DNA of 24,570 nucleotides, taken from positions 1 to 24,570 of the forward strand of contig CAZVYJ010000043.1 of the NCBI GenBank assembly GCA_964631565.1. Reading direction: 5' to 3'. Below the pieces are notes generated by a model. It was given only the letters and a program-made list of their open reading frames with translations. It was not told the DNA's origin and ran no database searches. The stretch comes from CAZVYJ01 sp964631565 (lineage in GTDB: Bacteria > Planctomycetota > Phycisphaerae > SM23-33). Below are positions 7,218-15,953 of the stretch, piece by piece. Position 1 is the first letter of the stretch; each line of letters starts with the position of its first letter. The position numbers and the translations under genes were made by a program.

Positions 7218-8903
7218 ATGGCTAAGTACACTATCGGATTGGACTATGGCACGAACTCGGTTCGATGCCTGCTCGTAAACACCGCCAACGGACAGGAGGT
7301 CGCGCAGGCCGTCTGGACATATTCCCACGGCACGCAGGGCGTCATACTCTCCAGCGACCCCAACCTCGCCCGCCAGCACCCGGCCGACTACGCCAGGGGC
7401 GCGGAAATCACCATAAAGCAGACCCTCGCCGCGGCGAAGCGGAACGTAAAAGGCTTCTCGCCGGACCAGATAATCGGCATAGGCGTTGACACCACGGGCA
7501 GCACGCCAATTCCGGTCGACCGCAACGGCAAGCCGCTGGCGTTCGACAAGAAGTTCGCCAAAGAGCCGGCCGCCATGGCCTGGCTGTGGAAAGACCACAC
7601 ATCCGTCGCCGAGGCTGAAGAGATAACCGCCCTTGCCCGCAAGATGAGGCCGCAGTATCTGGCGAAGTGCGGCGGCACGTACAGCAGCGAGTGGTTCTTC
7701 AGCAAGATATTCCACTGCCTGCGGACCAGTCCGAAGGTATTCGACGCCGCCTACATGTGGGTCGAGTGCGCCGACTGGGTCCCGGCGATGCTCACCGGCA
7801 CCGAAGCGCCGGACAAGCTCAGCATCGGCATCTGCGCAGCCGGCCACAAGGCCATGTTCAACGATTCCTGGGGCGGCTATCCCGACGCCCAGTTCCTCGG
7901 CAAGCTGCATCCGAAACTCGGCCAACTCCGCAAGAGGCTGTGCAAGAAGGCGAGCACGGTGGACCATGCCGCCGGCAGGCTCACTGAAAAATGGGCGAAG
8001 AAAACCGGTCTGCCCGCCGGCATACCCGTCGCGGTCGGCGCGTTCGACGCGCATCTCGGCGCGGTAGGCACAGGCATTTCGCCCGGTGCGCTGGTGAAAA
8101 TCATCGGCACCAGCACGTGCGACATGATGGTCGTCCCGCTGAAACAGAAGCTCGCGGACATACCTGGCCTGTGCGGCATCGTGCCGGGCAGCATACTTCC
8201 GGGCTATTTCGGGCTGGAGGCCGGCCAGAGCGCCGTCGGCGACATTTTCAACTGGTTCGTCAACTACATTCAGCCGGGCGGGCCGAAGGCCGGCTCGCAC
8301 GAAACGCTTACCAAGCAGGCCGAAAAGATCGCCCCCGGCGCGTCGGGCCTGCTCGCTCTGGACTGGAATAACGGCAACCGCACCATTCTCGTCGATCAGC
8401 GTCTGACAGGCCTGCTCCTCGGCCAGACACTTTACACCACGCCGGCGGAAATCTATCGCACGCTGGTGGAGGCAACCGCGTTCGGCGCGCTGACGATCAT
8501 CAACCGTTTTGAGGAATACGGCGTGAAGGTCCGCCAGGTTCTCAACTGCGGCGGAATCGCCGAGAAGAACCCGATGGTCATGCAGATTTACGCCGACGTA
8601 ACCGGCCGGCCGATGAAAGTGTCCCGCTCAGGCCAGACATGTGCGCTCGGTGCGGCAATCGCCGGCGCCGTCGTCGCGGGCAAGAAGGCGGGCGGCTACA
8701 GCTCCTTCGCCGCTGCCCAGAAGGCCATGACAGGCCTGAAGAGCAAGGTCTTCAAGCCGAACCTGAAAGCCCACGCCGTCTACAGGCAGCTTTACGTGCT
8801 GTACAGGCAGCTGCATGACGCACTCGGAACGAAAACCTACAAGGGCAGCCTGTATAATGTAATGAAGCAGCTTCTTGAAATACGCGCGAAAGCGAGAAAG
8901 TAA
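7218..8903 (+). CDS. araB: Ribulokinase (FGGY family)
   Basis: 561-aa carbohydrate kinase that phosphorylates L-ribulose at C5 using ATP in the cytosol. The start ATG at 7218 follows AAAGGA seven bases upstream; the open frame runs further 5' but that stretch is non-coding. Family marks: N-terminal phosphate loop GLDYGTNSVR (7-16), ribulokinase signature GIGVDTTGSTP (87-97), GTYSSEW (153-159), catalytic base Asp277 in VGAFDAHLGAVG, ATP-binding GTSTCDMM (297-304) and C-terminal LNCGGIAEKNPM. The length equals that of AraB and the SSEW and DTTGSTP strings separate it from xylulokinase and glycerol kinase. It ends six bases before araD, forming an operon. No araA lies next to it; the isomerase at 158-1642 may fill that step. 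Confidence 0.93.
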   Translation: MAKYTIGLDYGTNSVRCLLVNTANGQEVAQAVWTYSHGTQGVILSSDPNLARQHPADYARGAEITIKQTLAAAKRNVKGFSPDQIIGIGVDTTGSTPIPVDRNGKPLAFDKKFAKEPAAMAWLWKDHTSVAEAEEITALARKMRPQYLAKCGGTYSSEWFFSKIFHCLRTSPKVFDAAYMWVECADWVPAMLTGTEAPDKLSIGICAAGHKAMFNDSWGGYPDAQFLGKLHPKLGQLRKRLCKKASTVDHAAGRLTEKWAKKTGLPAGIPVAVGAFDAHLGAVGTGISPGALVKIIGTSTCDMMVVPLKQKLADIPGLCGIVPGSILPGYFGLEAGQSAVGDIFNWFVNYIQPGGPKAGSHETLTKQAEKIAPGASGLLALDWNNGNRTILVDQRLTGLLLGQTLYTTPAEIYRTLVEATAFGALTIINRFEEYGVKVRQVLNCGGIAEKNPMVMQIYADVTGRPMKVSRSGQTCALGAAIAGAVVAGKKAGGYSSFAAAQKAMTGLKSKVFKPNLKAHAVYRQLYVLYRQLHDALGTKTYKGSLYNVMKQLLEIRAKARK

Positions 8904-8909
8904 GAAACC

Positions 8910-9605
8910 GTGCTCGAACAGATCAAATATCACGTCTGCGAGGCCAACCTGAAACTCGTGTCCGAGGGTCTTGTGATCCAGACCTTCGGCAACGTCAGCG
9001 GCGTAGACCGCAACAGCGGCAACATGATTATAAAGCCGTCCGGCGTGTCCTACGACGAGATGAAGCCCAGCCACATGGTCGTCGTCTCGCTGGAGACCGG
9101 CAAGGTAATCGAGGGCGACCTGCGGCCGAGCAGCGACACGGCCACGCACCTTGAGCTTTACCGCTCGTTCAGGCAGATAGGCGGCGTGGTGCATACGCAC
9201 AGCCCCTACGCAACGGCATGGGCGCAGGCGCGAAAGGAAATTCCCCCGTTCGGCACGACGCACGCGGATTATTTCTACGGGCCGATTCCCTGCACTCGCG
9301 AGATGACCGCCGAGGAAATCGAGACCGACTACGAGGCCAACACCGGCAAGGTGATCGTCGAGCGGTTCGCCGGACACGACCCGGCCCACCTGCCGGGCTG
9401 CCTGGTGGCCAGTCACGGCCCGTTCGCCTGGGGCGACTCGCCTGATGAGGCGGTGGACAACGCCGTCATCATGGAATACCTGGCGAAGCTGGCCAGCAGA
9501 ACGCTGCACGTGGACAGCACCGCCCCGCCGATTTCGCAGAAACTGCTGGACAAGCATTTTCTCCGCAAACACGGGCCAGGCGCATACTACGGCCAGAAAA
9601 AATAG
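8910..9605 (+). CDS. araD: L-ribulose-5-phosphate 4-epimerase
   Basis: 231-aa class II aldolase-fold enzyme converting L-ribulose 5-phosphate to D-xylulose 5-phosphate, feeding the pentose phosphate pathway. Zinc ligands appear as His95, His97 (VVHTHSPY) and His169 (VASHGPF); Asp76 and the acid/base Asp120 (THADYFYG) are in place. The C-terminal HGPGAYYGQK closely matches the HGANAYYGQK end of enteric AraD, with the active-site tyrosine. Length is typical. The GTG start has only a weak AGAAAG/AAGAAA ribosome site and lies six bases after the ribulokinase stop, so coupling is likely. The neighbour supports AraD over fuculose-1-phosphate aldolase. Confidence 0.94.
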   Translation: MLEQIKYHVCEANLKLVSEGLVIQTFGNVSGVDRNSGNMIIKPSGVSYDEMKPSHMVVVSLETGKVIEGDLRPSSDTATHLELYRSFRQIGGVVHTHSPYATAWAQARKEIPPFGTTHADYFYGPIPCTREMTAEEIETDYEANTGKVIVERFAGHDPAHLPGCLVASHGPFAWGDSPDEAVDNAVIMEYLAKLASRTLHVDSTAPPISQKLLDKHFLRKHGPGAYYGQKK

Positions 9606-9704
9606 CCGCCGCCACGCTGCAGTTATCGACGCGGACCGACGATTCTGCTGGCAATGCCGAATCTCCACCCTAAAATAAATACGCAGACAACTGGGAGAAT
9701 CATC

Positions 9705-10457
9705 ATGCCGGGACTTGGTGTAAATATCGATCACGTTGCGACCGTCCGCCAGGCGAGAAAAACCGTCGAGCCGGACCCCGTATGGGCCGCGGTGGAAGCG
9801 GAGCTTGGCGGCGCCGACTGCATTACGTTCCACCTCCGCAAGGACCGCAGGCACATATGCGACCGCGACGCCGCACTGCTCCGCCAGACCGTGCGGTGCA
9901 AACTGAACATGGAAATGTCCATGGACGAGGAAATCGTGCGGATAGCACTCGAAATCCGTCCCGACCAGGTTTCGCTCGTGCCTGAAAAACGCGAGGAGCT
10001 TACCACCGAAGGCGGACTGGACATACTCGCCAACGCCAGACGAGTCGCCGAAGTGACCCACGCACTGCAGGCGGTCGGAACAACGGTCAGCGCGTTCATC
10101 GACCCGGTCGAACGGCAGATTCGCGCTGCACGCGACGCCGGCTGCGACGCCATAGAGCTGCACACCGGCCACTACGCCAACGCATTCCTTGCGAAGGCCG
10201 GCGACCAGCCTCGCGAAGAACAGATACATGCCGCCCTCGAAGCGATAAGGGCCGGCCTGCGGACCGGGCTTGAAATCGGCCTGGTGGTCCATGGCGGGCA
10301 CGGGCTGACGTATAACAACATCGAGCCGATAGCCGCGATGCCCGGCTTCAGCGAGTTCAACATCGGCCATTCGATTGTCTCCAGGGCAATCTTCGTCGGA
10401 CTGCGGGAAGCTACCGCGGAAATGAAAAGGCTTATCGACCGGGCCTCGGGAACGTAG
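9705..10457 (+). CDS. pdxJ: Pyridoxine 5'-phosphate synthase
   Basis: 250-aa TIM-barrel enzyme that joins 3-amino-2-oxopropyl phosphate and 1-deoxy-D-xylulose 5-phosphate in the last ring-forming step of vitamin B6 synthesis. The N-terminus LGVNIDHVATVRQAR is diagnostic. Further marks are FHLRKDRRHI, MEMSMDEEIVRIAL, VSLVPEKREE (catalytic Glu region), ELHTGHYAN and the C-terminal VVHGGHGLTYNNI with FNIGHSIVSRAIFVGL. The ATG at 9705 is preferred over one at 9654 because GGGAGA lies at the right distance and the family starts immediately before LGVNIDHVA. It may be cotranscribed with araBD (99-bp gap). Its stop is two bases from the left repeat of a likely mobile unit. Confidence 0.96.
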   Translation: MPGLGVNIDHVATVRQARKTVEPDPVWAAVEAELGGADCITFHLRKDRRHICDRDAALLRQTVRCKLNMEMSMDEEIVRIALEIRPDQVSLVPEKREELTTEGGLDILANARRVAEVTHALQAVGTTVSAFIDPVERQIRAARDAGCDAIELHTGHYANAFLAKAGDQPREEQIHAALEAIRAGLRTGLEIGLVVHGGHGLTYNNIEPIAAMPGFSEFNIGHSIVSRAIFVGLREATAEMKRLIDRASGT

Positions 10458-10459
10458 TA

Positions 10460-10943
10460 GTCCACAAATTACACGAATTACACAAATTACAGAGACTAAT
10501 TCAGAAAGAGTTGGTAATGGGGAGGTTCCTTGCAGGATAAAGTACTCTTTCGTCAGTTGAGCTTTGATGTGGTCGGATGATGTGCACAGAAAGTACACGC
10601 GGCACCTGGACCCGGTTTCCGGGAATCCATATATCACCGCGCCTTGTATCATGAACTTGTAAAGGCAAAAATTCCCTTTGAGAGCGAAAAAGTCGTACAA
10701 GTACATTATGACAGAGTGCTGTGTGGAGAGTTTCGGCTGGATATAGTCGTGGACAATAAGATAATTCTCGAACTCAAAGCTCTCGACAATATCACCGACG
10801 CACATTTGTCTCAGGCGATTTCCTGCCTGAAGGCAACAGGACTCAGCCTTGCGATACTGATGAACTTCGGAACAAAAAGTCTGGAAACAAAACGGGTTAT
10901 TCTTTAGTCTTCTATTTTCGAATGATTCGTGTAATTCGTGGAC
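10460..10943. mobile_element. GxxExxY unit bracketed by terminal inverted repeats
   Basis: A 21-base end at 10460-10480 (GTCCACAAATTACACGAAT...) matches the reverse complement of 10923-10943 at 19 of 21 positions. The ends enclose only a GxxExxY gene. The left end continues with further ATTACAC-like words. The unit lies between pdxJ and dapA, beginning two bases after the pdxJ stop. A mobile or recombination-prone cassette is inferred; no transposase is present and no target-site duplication is evident. Confidence 0.5.
10530..10907 (+). pseudogene. GxxExxY protein gene interrupted by one in-frame TGA
   Basis: The frame from TTG 10530 (after GGGGAGG) reads LQDKVLFRQLSFDVVG, then TGA at 10578-10580, then CAQKVHAAPGPGFRESIY and on to a normal end at 10907. 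The name-giving motif GFRESIY, the nuclease-like core LDIVV...ILELKAL (Asp, Glu, Lys of a PD-(D/E)XK type site) and the ending LMNFGTKSLETKRVIL are all present. Without the TGA the protein would be about 124 aa, the normal family length. The stop lies in GGATGATGTGC, which looks like GGATGTGC with ATG duplicated. It is best seen as a recent one-event pseudogene; restart at a downstream codon such as TTG 10644 would drop the GxxExxY motif. The family function is unknown. Confidence 0.75.
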
Positions 10944-10970
10944 AAAGAATAAGCCAGAAAGGCTGCAGAT

Positions 10971-11864
10971 ATGGCCGACAAAATCAAATATGAAGGATCG
11001 ATGGTGGCAATCGTAACCCCGTTTTCCGGCGGCAAGGTGGACTGGGATGCACTTGGGCGCATCATCGACTTCCAGATTGAAAACGGAACGCAAGGCATCG
11101 TTCCCTGCGGAACGACAGGTGAGTCGCCGACGCTGGATTACGACGAGCACGACAAGGTCATCGAGTACACCGTCGAGCGGACGGCCGGCCGGGTCCCCGT
11201 CATCGCCGGGACAGGCAGCAACTCCACCGACGAGGCCGTCAGGCTCACGCAGCACGCAAAGAGCGCCGGCGCCGATGCGTGCCTTATAGTGAACCCGTAT
11301 TACAACAAGCCGACTCAGCACGGCATGTTCGCGCACGTCGCCGAGCTGGACAAAATCGGCCTGCCGATAGTGCTTTACAACATACCCGGCAGAACCGGTG
11401 TCGAGCTTGCGCCGGAAACCATCGTCAGGATGTATAACGAGCTTGAGACCGTCGTCGGCGTGAAGGAAGCCACCGGCAAGCTCGACACGGCAAGCGCCAT
11501 TGCGGCCGCCTGCGACATAACCATTCTTTCCGGCGACGATTCGCTGACGCTGCCTATAGGCTCGGTCGGCGGCAGAGGCGTAATCAGCGTGCTGGCGAAC
11601 ATAATGCCCGCACAGGTGCGGAAGCTCTGCGACGCAATGCTCGCCGGAAACATGAAGGCTGCTGCCGAGCAACATCTGAAACTCTTCCCCTTGTTCAAAG
11701 GCATGTTCGTCGAAACGAACCCCATTCCCGTCAAGGCTGCGATGGCCATGGCGGGCCTGATTAAAGATGAACTTCGCCTGCCGCTCAGTCCGTTGAGTGA
11801 AAAGTATCGCGGCCCGCTGGCGGAACTGCTGAAGGCCGCCGGCGTGAAACTCAAGGCTTCGTAG
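10971..11864 (+). CDS. dapA: 4-hydroxy-tetrahydrodipicolinate synthase
   Basis: 297-aa class I aldolase-fold enzyme condensing pyruvate with aspartate semialdehyde, the first committed step to diaminopimelate and lysine. The Schiff-base residue is Lys165 (VVGVKEATG); Tyr136 and Arg141 (VLYNIPGRTG) and Thr48/Thr49 (PCGTTGESPTL) complete the active site. NPYYNKPTQ and SGDDSLTLP are also typical of DapA rather than N-acetylneuraminate lyase. Length is standard and AAAGG lies before the ATG. The 3' end overlaps the end of the convergent glycosyltransferase-like gene by 14 bases, leaving no room for a terminator between them. Confidence 0.96.
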   Translation: MADKIKYEGSMVAIVTPFSGGKVDWDALGRIIDFQIENGTQGIVPCGTTGESPTLDYDEHDKVIEYTVERTAGRVPVIAGTGSNSTDEAVRLTQHAKSAGADACLIVNPYYNKPTQHGMFAHVAELDKIGLPIVLYNIPGRTGVELAPETIVRMYNELETVVGVKEATGKLDTASAIAAACDITILSGDDSLTLPIGSVGGRGVISVLANIMPAQVRKLCDAMLAGNMKAAAEQHLKLFPLFKGMFVETNPIPVKAAMAMAGLIKDELRLPLSPLSEKYRGPLAELLKAAGVKLKAS

Positions 11865-12981
11865 ACGCTGACGCTGCAACGCTGCGGTAAATCTCCGTAG
11901 TCTTCACCACGGCCTTGGCCGGACTGTGATATTCGTGCACATACGCCAGGGCGGCGGCTGCAAGCGCCTTCGCCGCGGCGTGATCGTCGATAAGCGAACG
12001 CAGTTTCTCGGCAAGGTCCTGCGAGTCGCCTTCCCTGAAGAGCAGGCCCATCTGCCGGTCAGGCAGCAGGTCCATCTCATCCCCTACCGCTGAAACCACC
12101 GGCACGCCGGCGGCCATCGCAAGCAGCGACGGAATGTCGAATTTCTTGCCGGCCGTCGCGGAAACGTAAATATCCGCTCCGACGAAAACGGACGTCAGCT
12201 TCCATGCCGGCAGCTCGCCGACGAACGTCAGGTCATGGCGAAGGTCGAGACGCTCGGCGACGCGGCGGAGATTTTTCTCCTGCGAGCCGGCGCCGACTAT
12301 GAAAAAGATGCATTCCTCTTCGCTGAGGTGCAGCTTGGCGAAACTCTGAAGAACGGCCTCAAAGGCGCGATAATTGTTCAGATTCCCGCCGACAATTATC
12401 GAAACACGCTGCTCGACGCTGTCGAAGCATGACGGGCCTGAAACCGTGTACACGCCCGGGCGGACGAGATGAATCTTATGCCCCGCACCGGCCGTCTGCT
12501 CGAGCAGGTCCTTCTGTATCCTTTCGGATGCGGCAAAAATGCCGGCGATGTCGTGCCCCCTGCCAACCCGTCCGCCGTCGCCGAGGCGGTAGGAGCTGCA
12601 GACATACGGAACACCGGCCTGCCCTGCGGCAAGGCGGGTCAGTTCGGCGGCGGAACTGTCGAGGGAGTGCAGCAGGTTTATCCGGGCGGCCTTCGCGTGG
12701 CCGGCAATCGCCGCGGCGACCTGCTTTGTGCTCCGCCACCAGCACGGACGGGCATAACTTATTACATTGACCGGCGGACTTGGAAGCGTGCTGGTATCGG
12801 AGTCCTCGTCGCAGAACGCAGTGATTTCGATGAGTTCGTCCATCAGCCCGACGACCAGCGGCTGAAACGTGCACCCGAACTTGGCCAGCGTTTTCTCGCC
12901 GGCAACCCAGCCGACCCGCAGACGCTCCTGCGGCGGCTGGGAAACAAATTCGGCCTCGGAATCAGATGCTATCTCGGACAT
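11851..12981 (-). CDS. Glycosyltransferase family 4-like protein lacking EX7E
   Basis: 376-aa GT-B fold protein. The N-terminal domain (about 20-170) starts RLRVGWVAG and contains LLHSLDSSAAE; the C-terminal Rossmann domain (about 190-350) has VSIIVGGNLNNYRAFEAVL, FFIVGAGSQEKNLR, LTFVGELP and SLLAMAAGVPVVSAVGDE, the classic GT4 nucleotide-sugar region. The motif usually written EGFGLPLLEAMA reads KKFDIPSLLAMA here: both glutamates of EX7E are replaced (Lys279, Leu287). Activity may thus be altered or lost, or the protein may bind without transferring. The ATG at 12981 lies four bases after the ftsK stop with a weak ribosome site, so expression is probably coupled to ftsK. Acceptor and donor are unknown. 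Confidence 0.82.
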   Translation of the reverse strand: MSEIASDSEAEFVSQPPQERLRVGWVAGEKTLAKFGCTFQPLVVGLMDELIEITAFCDEDSDTSTLPSPPVNVISYARPCWWRSTKQVAAAIAGHAKAARINLLHSLDSSAAELTRLAAGQAGVPYVCSSYRLGDGGRVGRGHDIAGIFAASERIQKDLLEQTAGAGHKIHLVRPGVYTVSGPSCFDSVEQRVSIIVGGNLNNYRAFEAVLQSFAKLHLSEEECIFFIVGAGSQEKNLRRVAERLDLRHDLTFVGELPAWKLTSVFVGADIYVSATAGKKFDIPSLLAMAAGVPVVSAVGDEMDLLPDRQMGLLFREGDSQDLAEKLRSLIDDHAAAKALAAAALAYVHEYHSPAKAVVKTTEIYRSVAASASTKP

Positions 12982-12985
12982 GATA

Positions 12986-15463
12986 TCAAACCGTGGTCGG
13001 CTCGCCGTTGCGCGATGATTCTCCTGAACGGTCGGCCGCTATCGTCGCCTGAAGCGCCTGCCAGTCTTCCAGCGTCATGAGGCATTCGCGGGCCTGCGAA
13101 CCTTTGTATTCGCCGAGAATTCCGGCGTCGGCCATCTGGTCGATAATCCGGCTCGACCGGCTGTAGCCTATCTGCAGCCGGCGCTGAAGCAGCGACACGC
13201 TGCCCCGCTGCGACGCCAGTATGATTTCGACCGCCTTGTCGAACAGTTCGTCCCGCTCGCCGCTGCCTCCGCCCTCGGTCTTGGACTGGAGCTTGACAAG
13301 CTCGACGTTGTACTGCGGCTCGCCGGCGCGGGTCAGTTCGCTGACGACGCTGCGGATTTCCGTATCGTCAACGTAAGTGCCCTGGGCGCGTATCAGGTTG
13401 CTCGTGCCGGGTTGCAGGAACAGCATGTCGCCCTGTCCGAGCAGGACGTCGGCGCCGTTCTGGTCGAGCACGATGCGGCTTTCCTGACGCGACGCGACGC
13501 GGAAGCTTATGCGGCACGGCATGTTCGACTTGATCAGGCCGGTCACGACATTGACGCTCGGCCTCTGGGTCGCCAGCACCAGGTGAATGCCGACGGCACG
13601 CGCCTTCTGGGCGATGCGAATGATGTGATTCTCGACTTCCTTGCTCGAGGTCATCATCAGGTCGGCAAGTTCGTCCACCATGATAACGTAGTACGGCATA
13701 TGAAGCGGAATCCTCGCCTGCTCTTCCGGGCTTTCGACGTGGAACCGCTCGTAAATTTCCTGTTTGCTCAGACGGTTGTAGCCGGCGATGTTCTTGACGC
13801 CGGCTTCCTTGAGCAGTTCGTACCGCTCGTCCATCTTGACGGTAGCCCATTCGAGAATCTCCTCGGCCCGACGCATGTCGTTGACTATCGGGCAGAGCAG
13901 GTGAGGAATCTTCTCGAACGCCGCCATCTCGACCATCTTCGGGTCGATGAGTATGAACCTCACGTCTTCCGGCCGACGGGTCATGAGCAGCGACATGATA
14001 ATCGTGTTCATGCACACGCTCTTGCCTGAACCGGTCGTGCCCGCCAGGAGTATGTGAGGCATGCCGGCCAGGTCGGCCACTATCGCATCGCCGCCGGCGT
14101 CCTTGCCGAGATACAGGGGCAGGTACATCTTCTTGTCGGCGTCGTTGGCCAGCTGCATCAGCTCCTTGATGCGGACGATTTCCTTGTCCATGTTCGGCAC
14201 TTCGATGCCGACGGTGTCTTTGCCCGGAATCGGCGAAACGATTCGCACGCCGGGCACCGCGAGCGCCCGAGCGATATCCGTCGCGAGGTTCGATATCTGG
14301 GAAACCTTCACGCCGGGCGCCAGCGTCAGCTCGAACAGCGTGATGACCGGGCCGGTCTGGTGTCCCACGACCTCGGCGGCCACGTTGAAGTCGTTCAGCG
14401 TCTGCTGGAGAATCGAACGCTTGTGAGCCGCCTGCGATTCCTGCGACTCGATGTAACCCGTAGTCGGTTCGGCCAGCAGCTCGGACGAAGGCAGTGCAAA
14501 CGCCCCTTCCGAGACGCTGGTTTTCGGCAGCGGCTTGGGATCTGGCTTGAGCTTCGGCTTGGCCTGCTGGCGGGTAAACGGCAGAAGCGCCGCCAGGCCC
14601 TTTTTGACTTTGGACTTCTCGTCGCCCTTCGGTTCGGGCTTGGGCTTCGGCTCGGACTTCGGCTGAACAGTGGCGGCCGGGGTTGGCGCCGGAACCGGAG
14701 CCGGAATCGGAACCGGTTTTGCAACCGGCGCCGGTCGCGGTATCGGCTTGGCCGTCGGCTTCGCAGTGGCAGGCACAACTGCGGCTGCACGCGGCCTGAC
14801 GGGCAGGCCCTGCGATTCGCTGCTGACCGGGCGGATTCGCAGCGTGCTCATCACACGCGGCAGTTCGCCGCGGTTTTGCCACATCTTTTTGCCAAGGCGA
14901 GGAATCTGGAGCACGAGATGGTCCGCCGCAAGCATCAGCCCGGTACAGAAAGCAACTATCAATATCAGCCACGATCCTGTCGGGCCGAATTTCGCAAATA
15001 ACAGCTCGCCGACGCCGGCACCCAGTATGCCGGCCTTGCCATTGGTGACATCGCTTGCGGAAACCGGGTCCATCAGGTAGGCGGCCACGCTGGTCGTAGT
15101 AATCAGAAACGCCAGGCCGAGCGTACGCCACAGGAGGTAATTTATGGCGCCGCCGAAAAGCAGCAGGCCGGCCGCCACAGTCGCAAACACCAGCCCCATG
15201 TACACGCCGCGGCCCAGCCAGTATCTCAGGTAATGCGAAGTATACGCCCCGACGATGCCGGCCGAGTTATCAACCGGATGCTTCGGCGGGTATACCGTCG
15301 GCGACGGCGGGTCGTCCGGCGAGAATGTGAGCATGCTCAGCCATGCCAGCACAACCGTGCCGGTAAGCAGAAGCACAAAACAGTATCGCCAGAACCTGCC
15401 TCGCGATTTGCGATTGCCCGGCGCTTCGGTTTTCTTCACGTTGTCAGCTCGTTTTCGTCCCAT
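12986..15463 (-). CDS. ftsK: DNA translocase FtsK/SpoIIIE
   Basis: 825-aa septal DNA pump that clears chromosome from the closing septum and helps dimer resolution. Four transmembrane helices lie near 26-46, 88-108, 110-130 and 163-183. A linker (about 184-340) is rich in Pro, Lys and Ala with PKP/EPK-type repeats. The motor follows: alpha domain from about 345, Walker A GTTGSGKS (475-482), Walker B VIMVDELAD (593-601), LATQRPSVNVVTGLIK and FRVASRQESRIVLD. The C-terminal gamma winged helix (about 738-800, SVSLLQRRLQIGYSRSSRIIDQM) is the DNA-polarity reader. It sits 37 bases downstream of dut and 4 bases upstream of the glycosyltransferase-like gene, probably one transcript. Confidence 0.97.
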   Translation of the reverse strand: MGRKRADNVKKTEAPGNRKSRGRFWRYCFVLLLTGTVVLAWLSMLTFSPDDPPSPTVYPPKHPVDNSAGIVGAYTSHYLRYWLGRGVYMGLVFATVAAGLLLFGGAINYLLWRTLGLAFLITTTSVAAYLMDPVSASDVTNGKAGILGAGVGELLFAKFGPTGSWLILIVAFCTGLMLAADHLVLQIPRLGKKMWQNRGELPRVMSTLRIRPVSSESQGLPVRPRAAAVVPATAKPTAKPIPRPAPVAKPVPIPAPVPAPTPAATVQPKSEPKPKPEPKGDEKSKVKKGLAALLPFTRQQAKPKLKPDPKPLPKTSVSEGAFALPSSELLAEPTTGYIESQESQAAHKRSILQQTLNDFNVAAEVVGHQTGPVITLFELTLAPGVKVSQISNLATDIARALAVPGVRIVSPIPGKDTVGIEVPNMDKEIVRIKELMQLANDADKKMYLPLYLGKDAGGDAIVADLAGMPHILLAGTTGSGKSVCMNTIIMSLLMTRRPEDVRFILIDPKMVEMAAFEKIPHLLCPIVNDMRRAEEILEWATVKMDERYELLKEAGVKNIAGYNRLSKQEIYERFHVESPEEQARIPLHMPYYVIMVDELADLMMTSSKEVENHIIRIAQKARAVGIHLVLATQRPSVNVVTGLIKSNMPCRISFRVASRQESRIVLDQNGADVLLGQGDMLFLQPGTSNLIRAQGTYVDDTEIRSVVSELTRAGEPQYNVELVKLQSKTEGGGSGERDELFDKAVEIILASQRGSVSLLQRRLQIGYSRSSRIIDQMADAGILGEYKGSQARECLMTLEDWQALQATIAADRSGESSRNGEPTTV

Positions 15464-15500
15464 CCCTGTTCTCTACGAGCCGCCCTTTAGGGGCGATCTT

Positions 15501-15953
15501 TCATACTCCGGTATGCCCAAAACCTCCCTCACCGCGGGCCGTATCGTCGAGCTTATCCGTCTCGGCGACCGCCGCCCGGGTTACGGGCGCTATTACCATT
15601 TGCGCGATACGCATGCCGCGGCTGACGACGAAATCGTCGCCGCCGATGTTGCCGAGTATCACGCACACTTCGCCGCGATAGTCCGCGTCGATCGTGCCGG
15701 GCGAGTTCGGCAGCGTTATCCCGTGCTTGATGGCCAGCCCGCTTCGCGGGCGCATCTGCGCCTCGAAGCCGACCGGGACGGCCATGTAAAAGCCGCACGG
15801 AACAAGCTTAACCTCGCCGGGCGATATCGTCACGTCGGAGTCGCAGGCTGCGCAAACATCCATGCCGGCTGCATGGTCAGACATGTAACGCGGCAGCGGG
15901 ATATCCTCGCAACCTGACTTTCGGCGTATCTGTATTGTTATCGGACTGTTCAT
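15501..15953 (-). CDS. dut: Deoxyuridine 5'-triphosphate nucleotidohydrolase
   Basis: 150-aa trimeric dUTPase that hydrolyses dUTP to dUMP and pyrophosphate, keeping uracil out of DNA and supplying dTMP synthesis. All five motifs are visible: 1 AAGMDVCA, 2 RPRSGLAIKHGI, 3 GTIDADYRGEV, 4 RIAQMVIAPV and 5 RGEGGFGHTG. Motif 5 has His where Ser is usual (GFGSTG). The ATG at 15953 is chosen because GGAGAG lies 6-7 bases before it and the family starts here; an upstream open stretch is unrelated spacer. It heads a dut-ftsK-glycosyltransferase cluster. Confidence 0.96.
   Translation of the reverse strand: MNSPITIQIRRKSGCEDIPLPRYMSDHAAGMDVCAACDSDVTISPGEVKLVPCGFYMAVPVGFEAQMRPRSGLAIKHGITLPNSPGTIDADYRGEVCVILGNIGGDDFVVSRGMRIAQMVIAPVTRAAVAETDKLDDTARGEGGFGHTGV

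Noticed and set aside
10578..10580. Selenocysteine readthrough at the TGA in the GxxExxY gene
   Set aside because: The family has no conserved Cys/Sec at this point and the stop is explained by a 3-base duplication; no convincing SECIS hairpin was seen just downstream.
8628..11879. Very long open frame (1083 codons) on the minus strand
   Set aside because: It runs antisense to araB, araD, pdxJ and dapA, and its translation is rich in His/Arg/Val with no motif. It is a GC-codon shadow of real genes.
15470..15500. Hairpin CGCCC/GGGCG between dut and ftsK as a terminator
   Set aside because: It is short and imperfect, and there is no T-run on the minus strand, where transcription must pass into ftsK.
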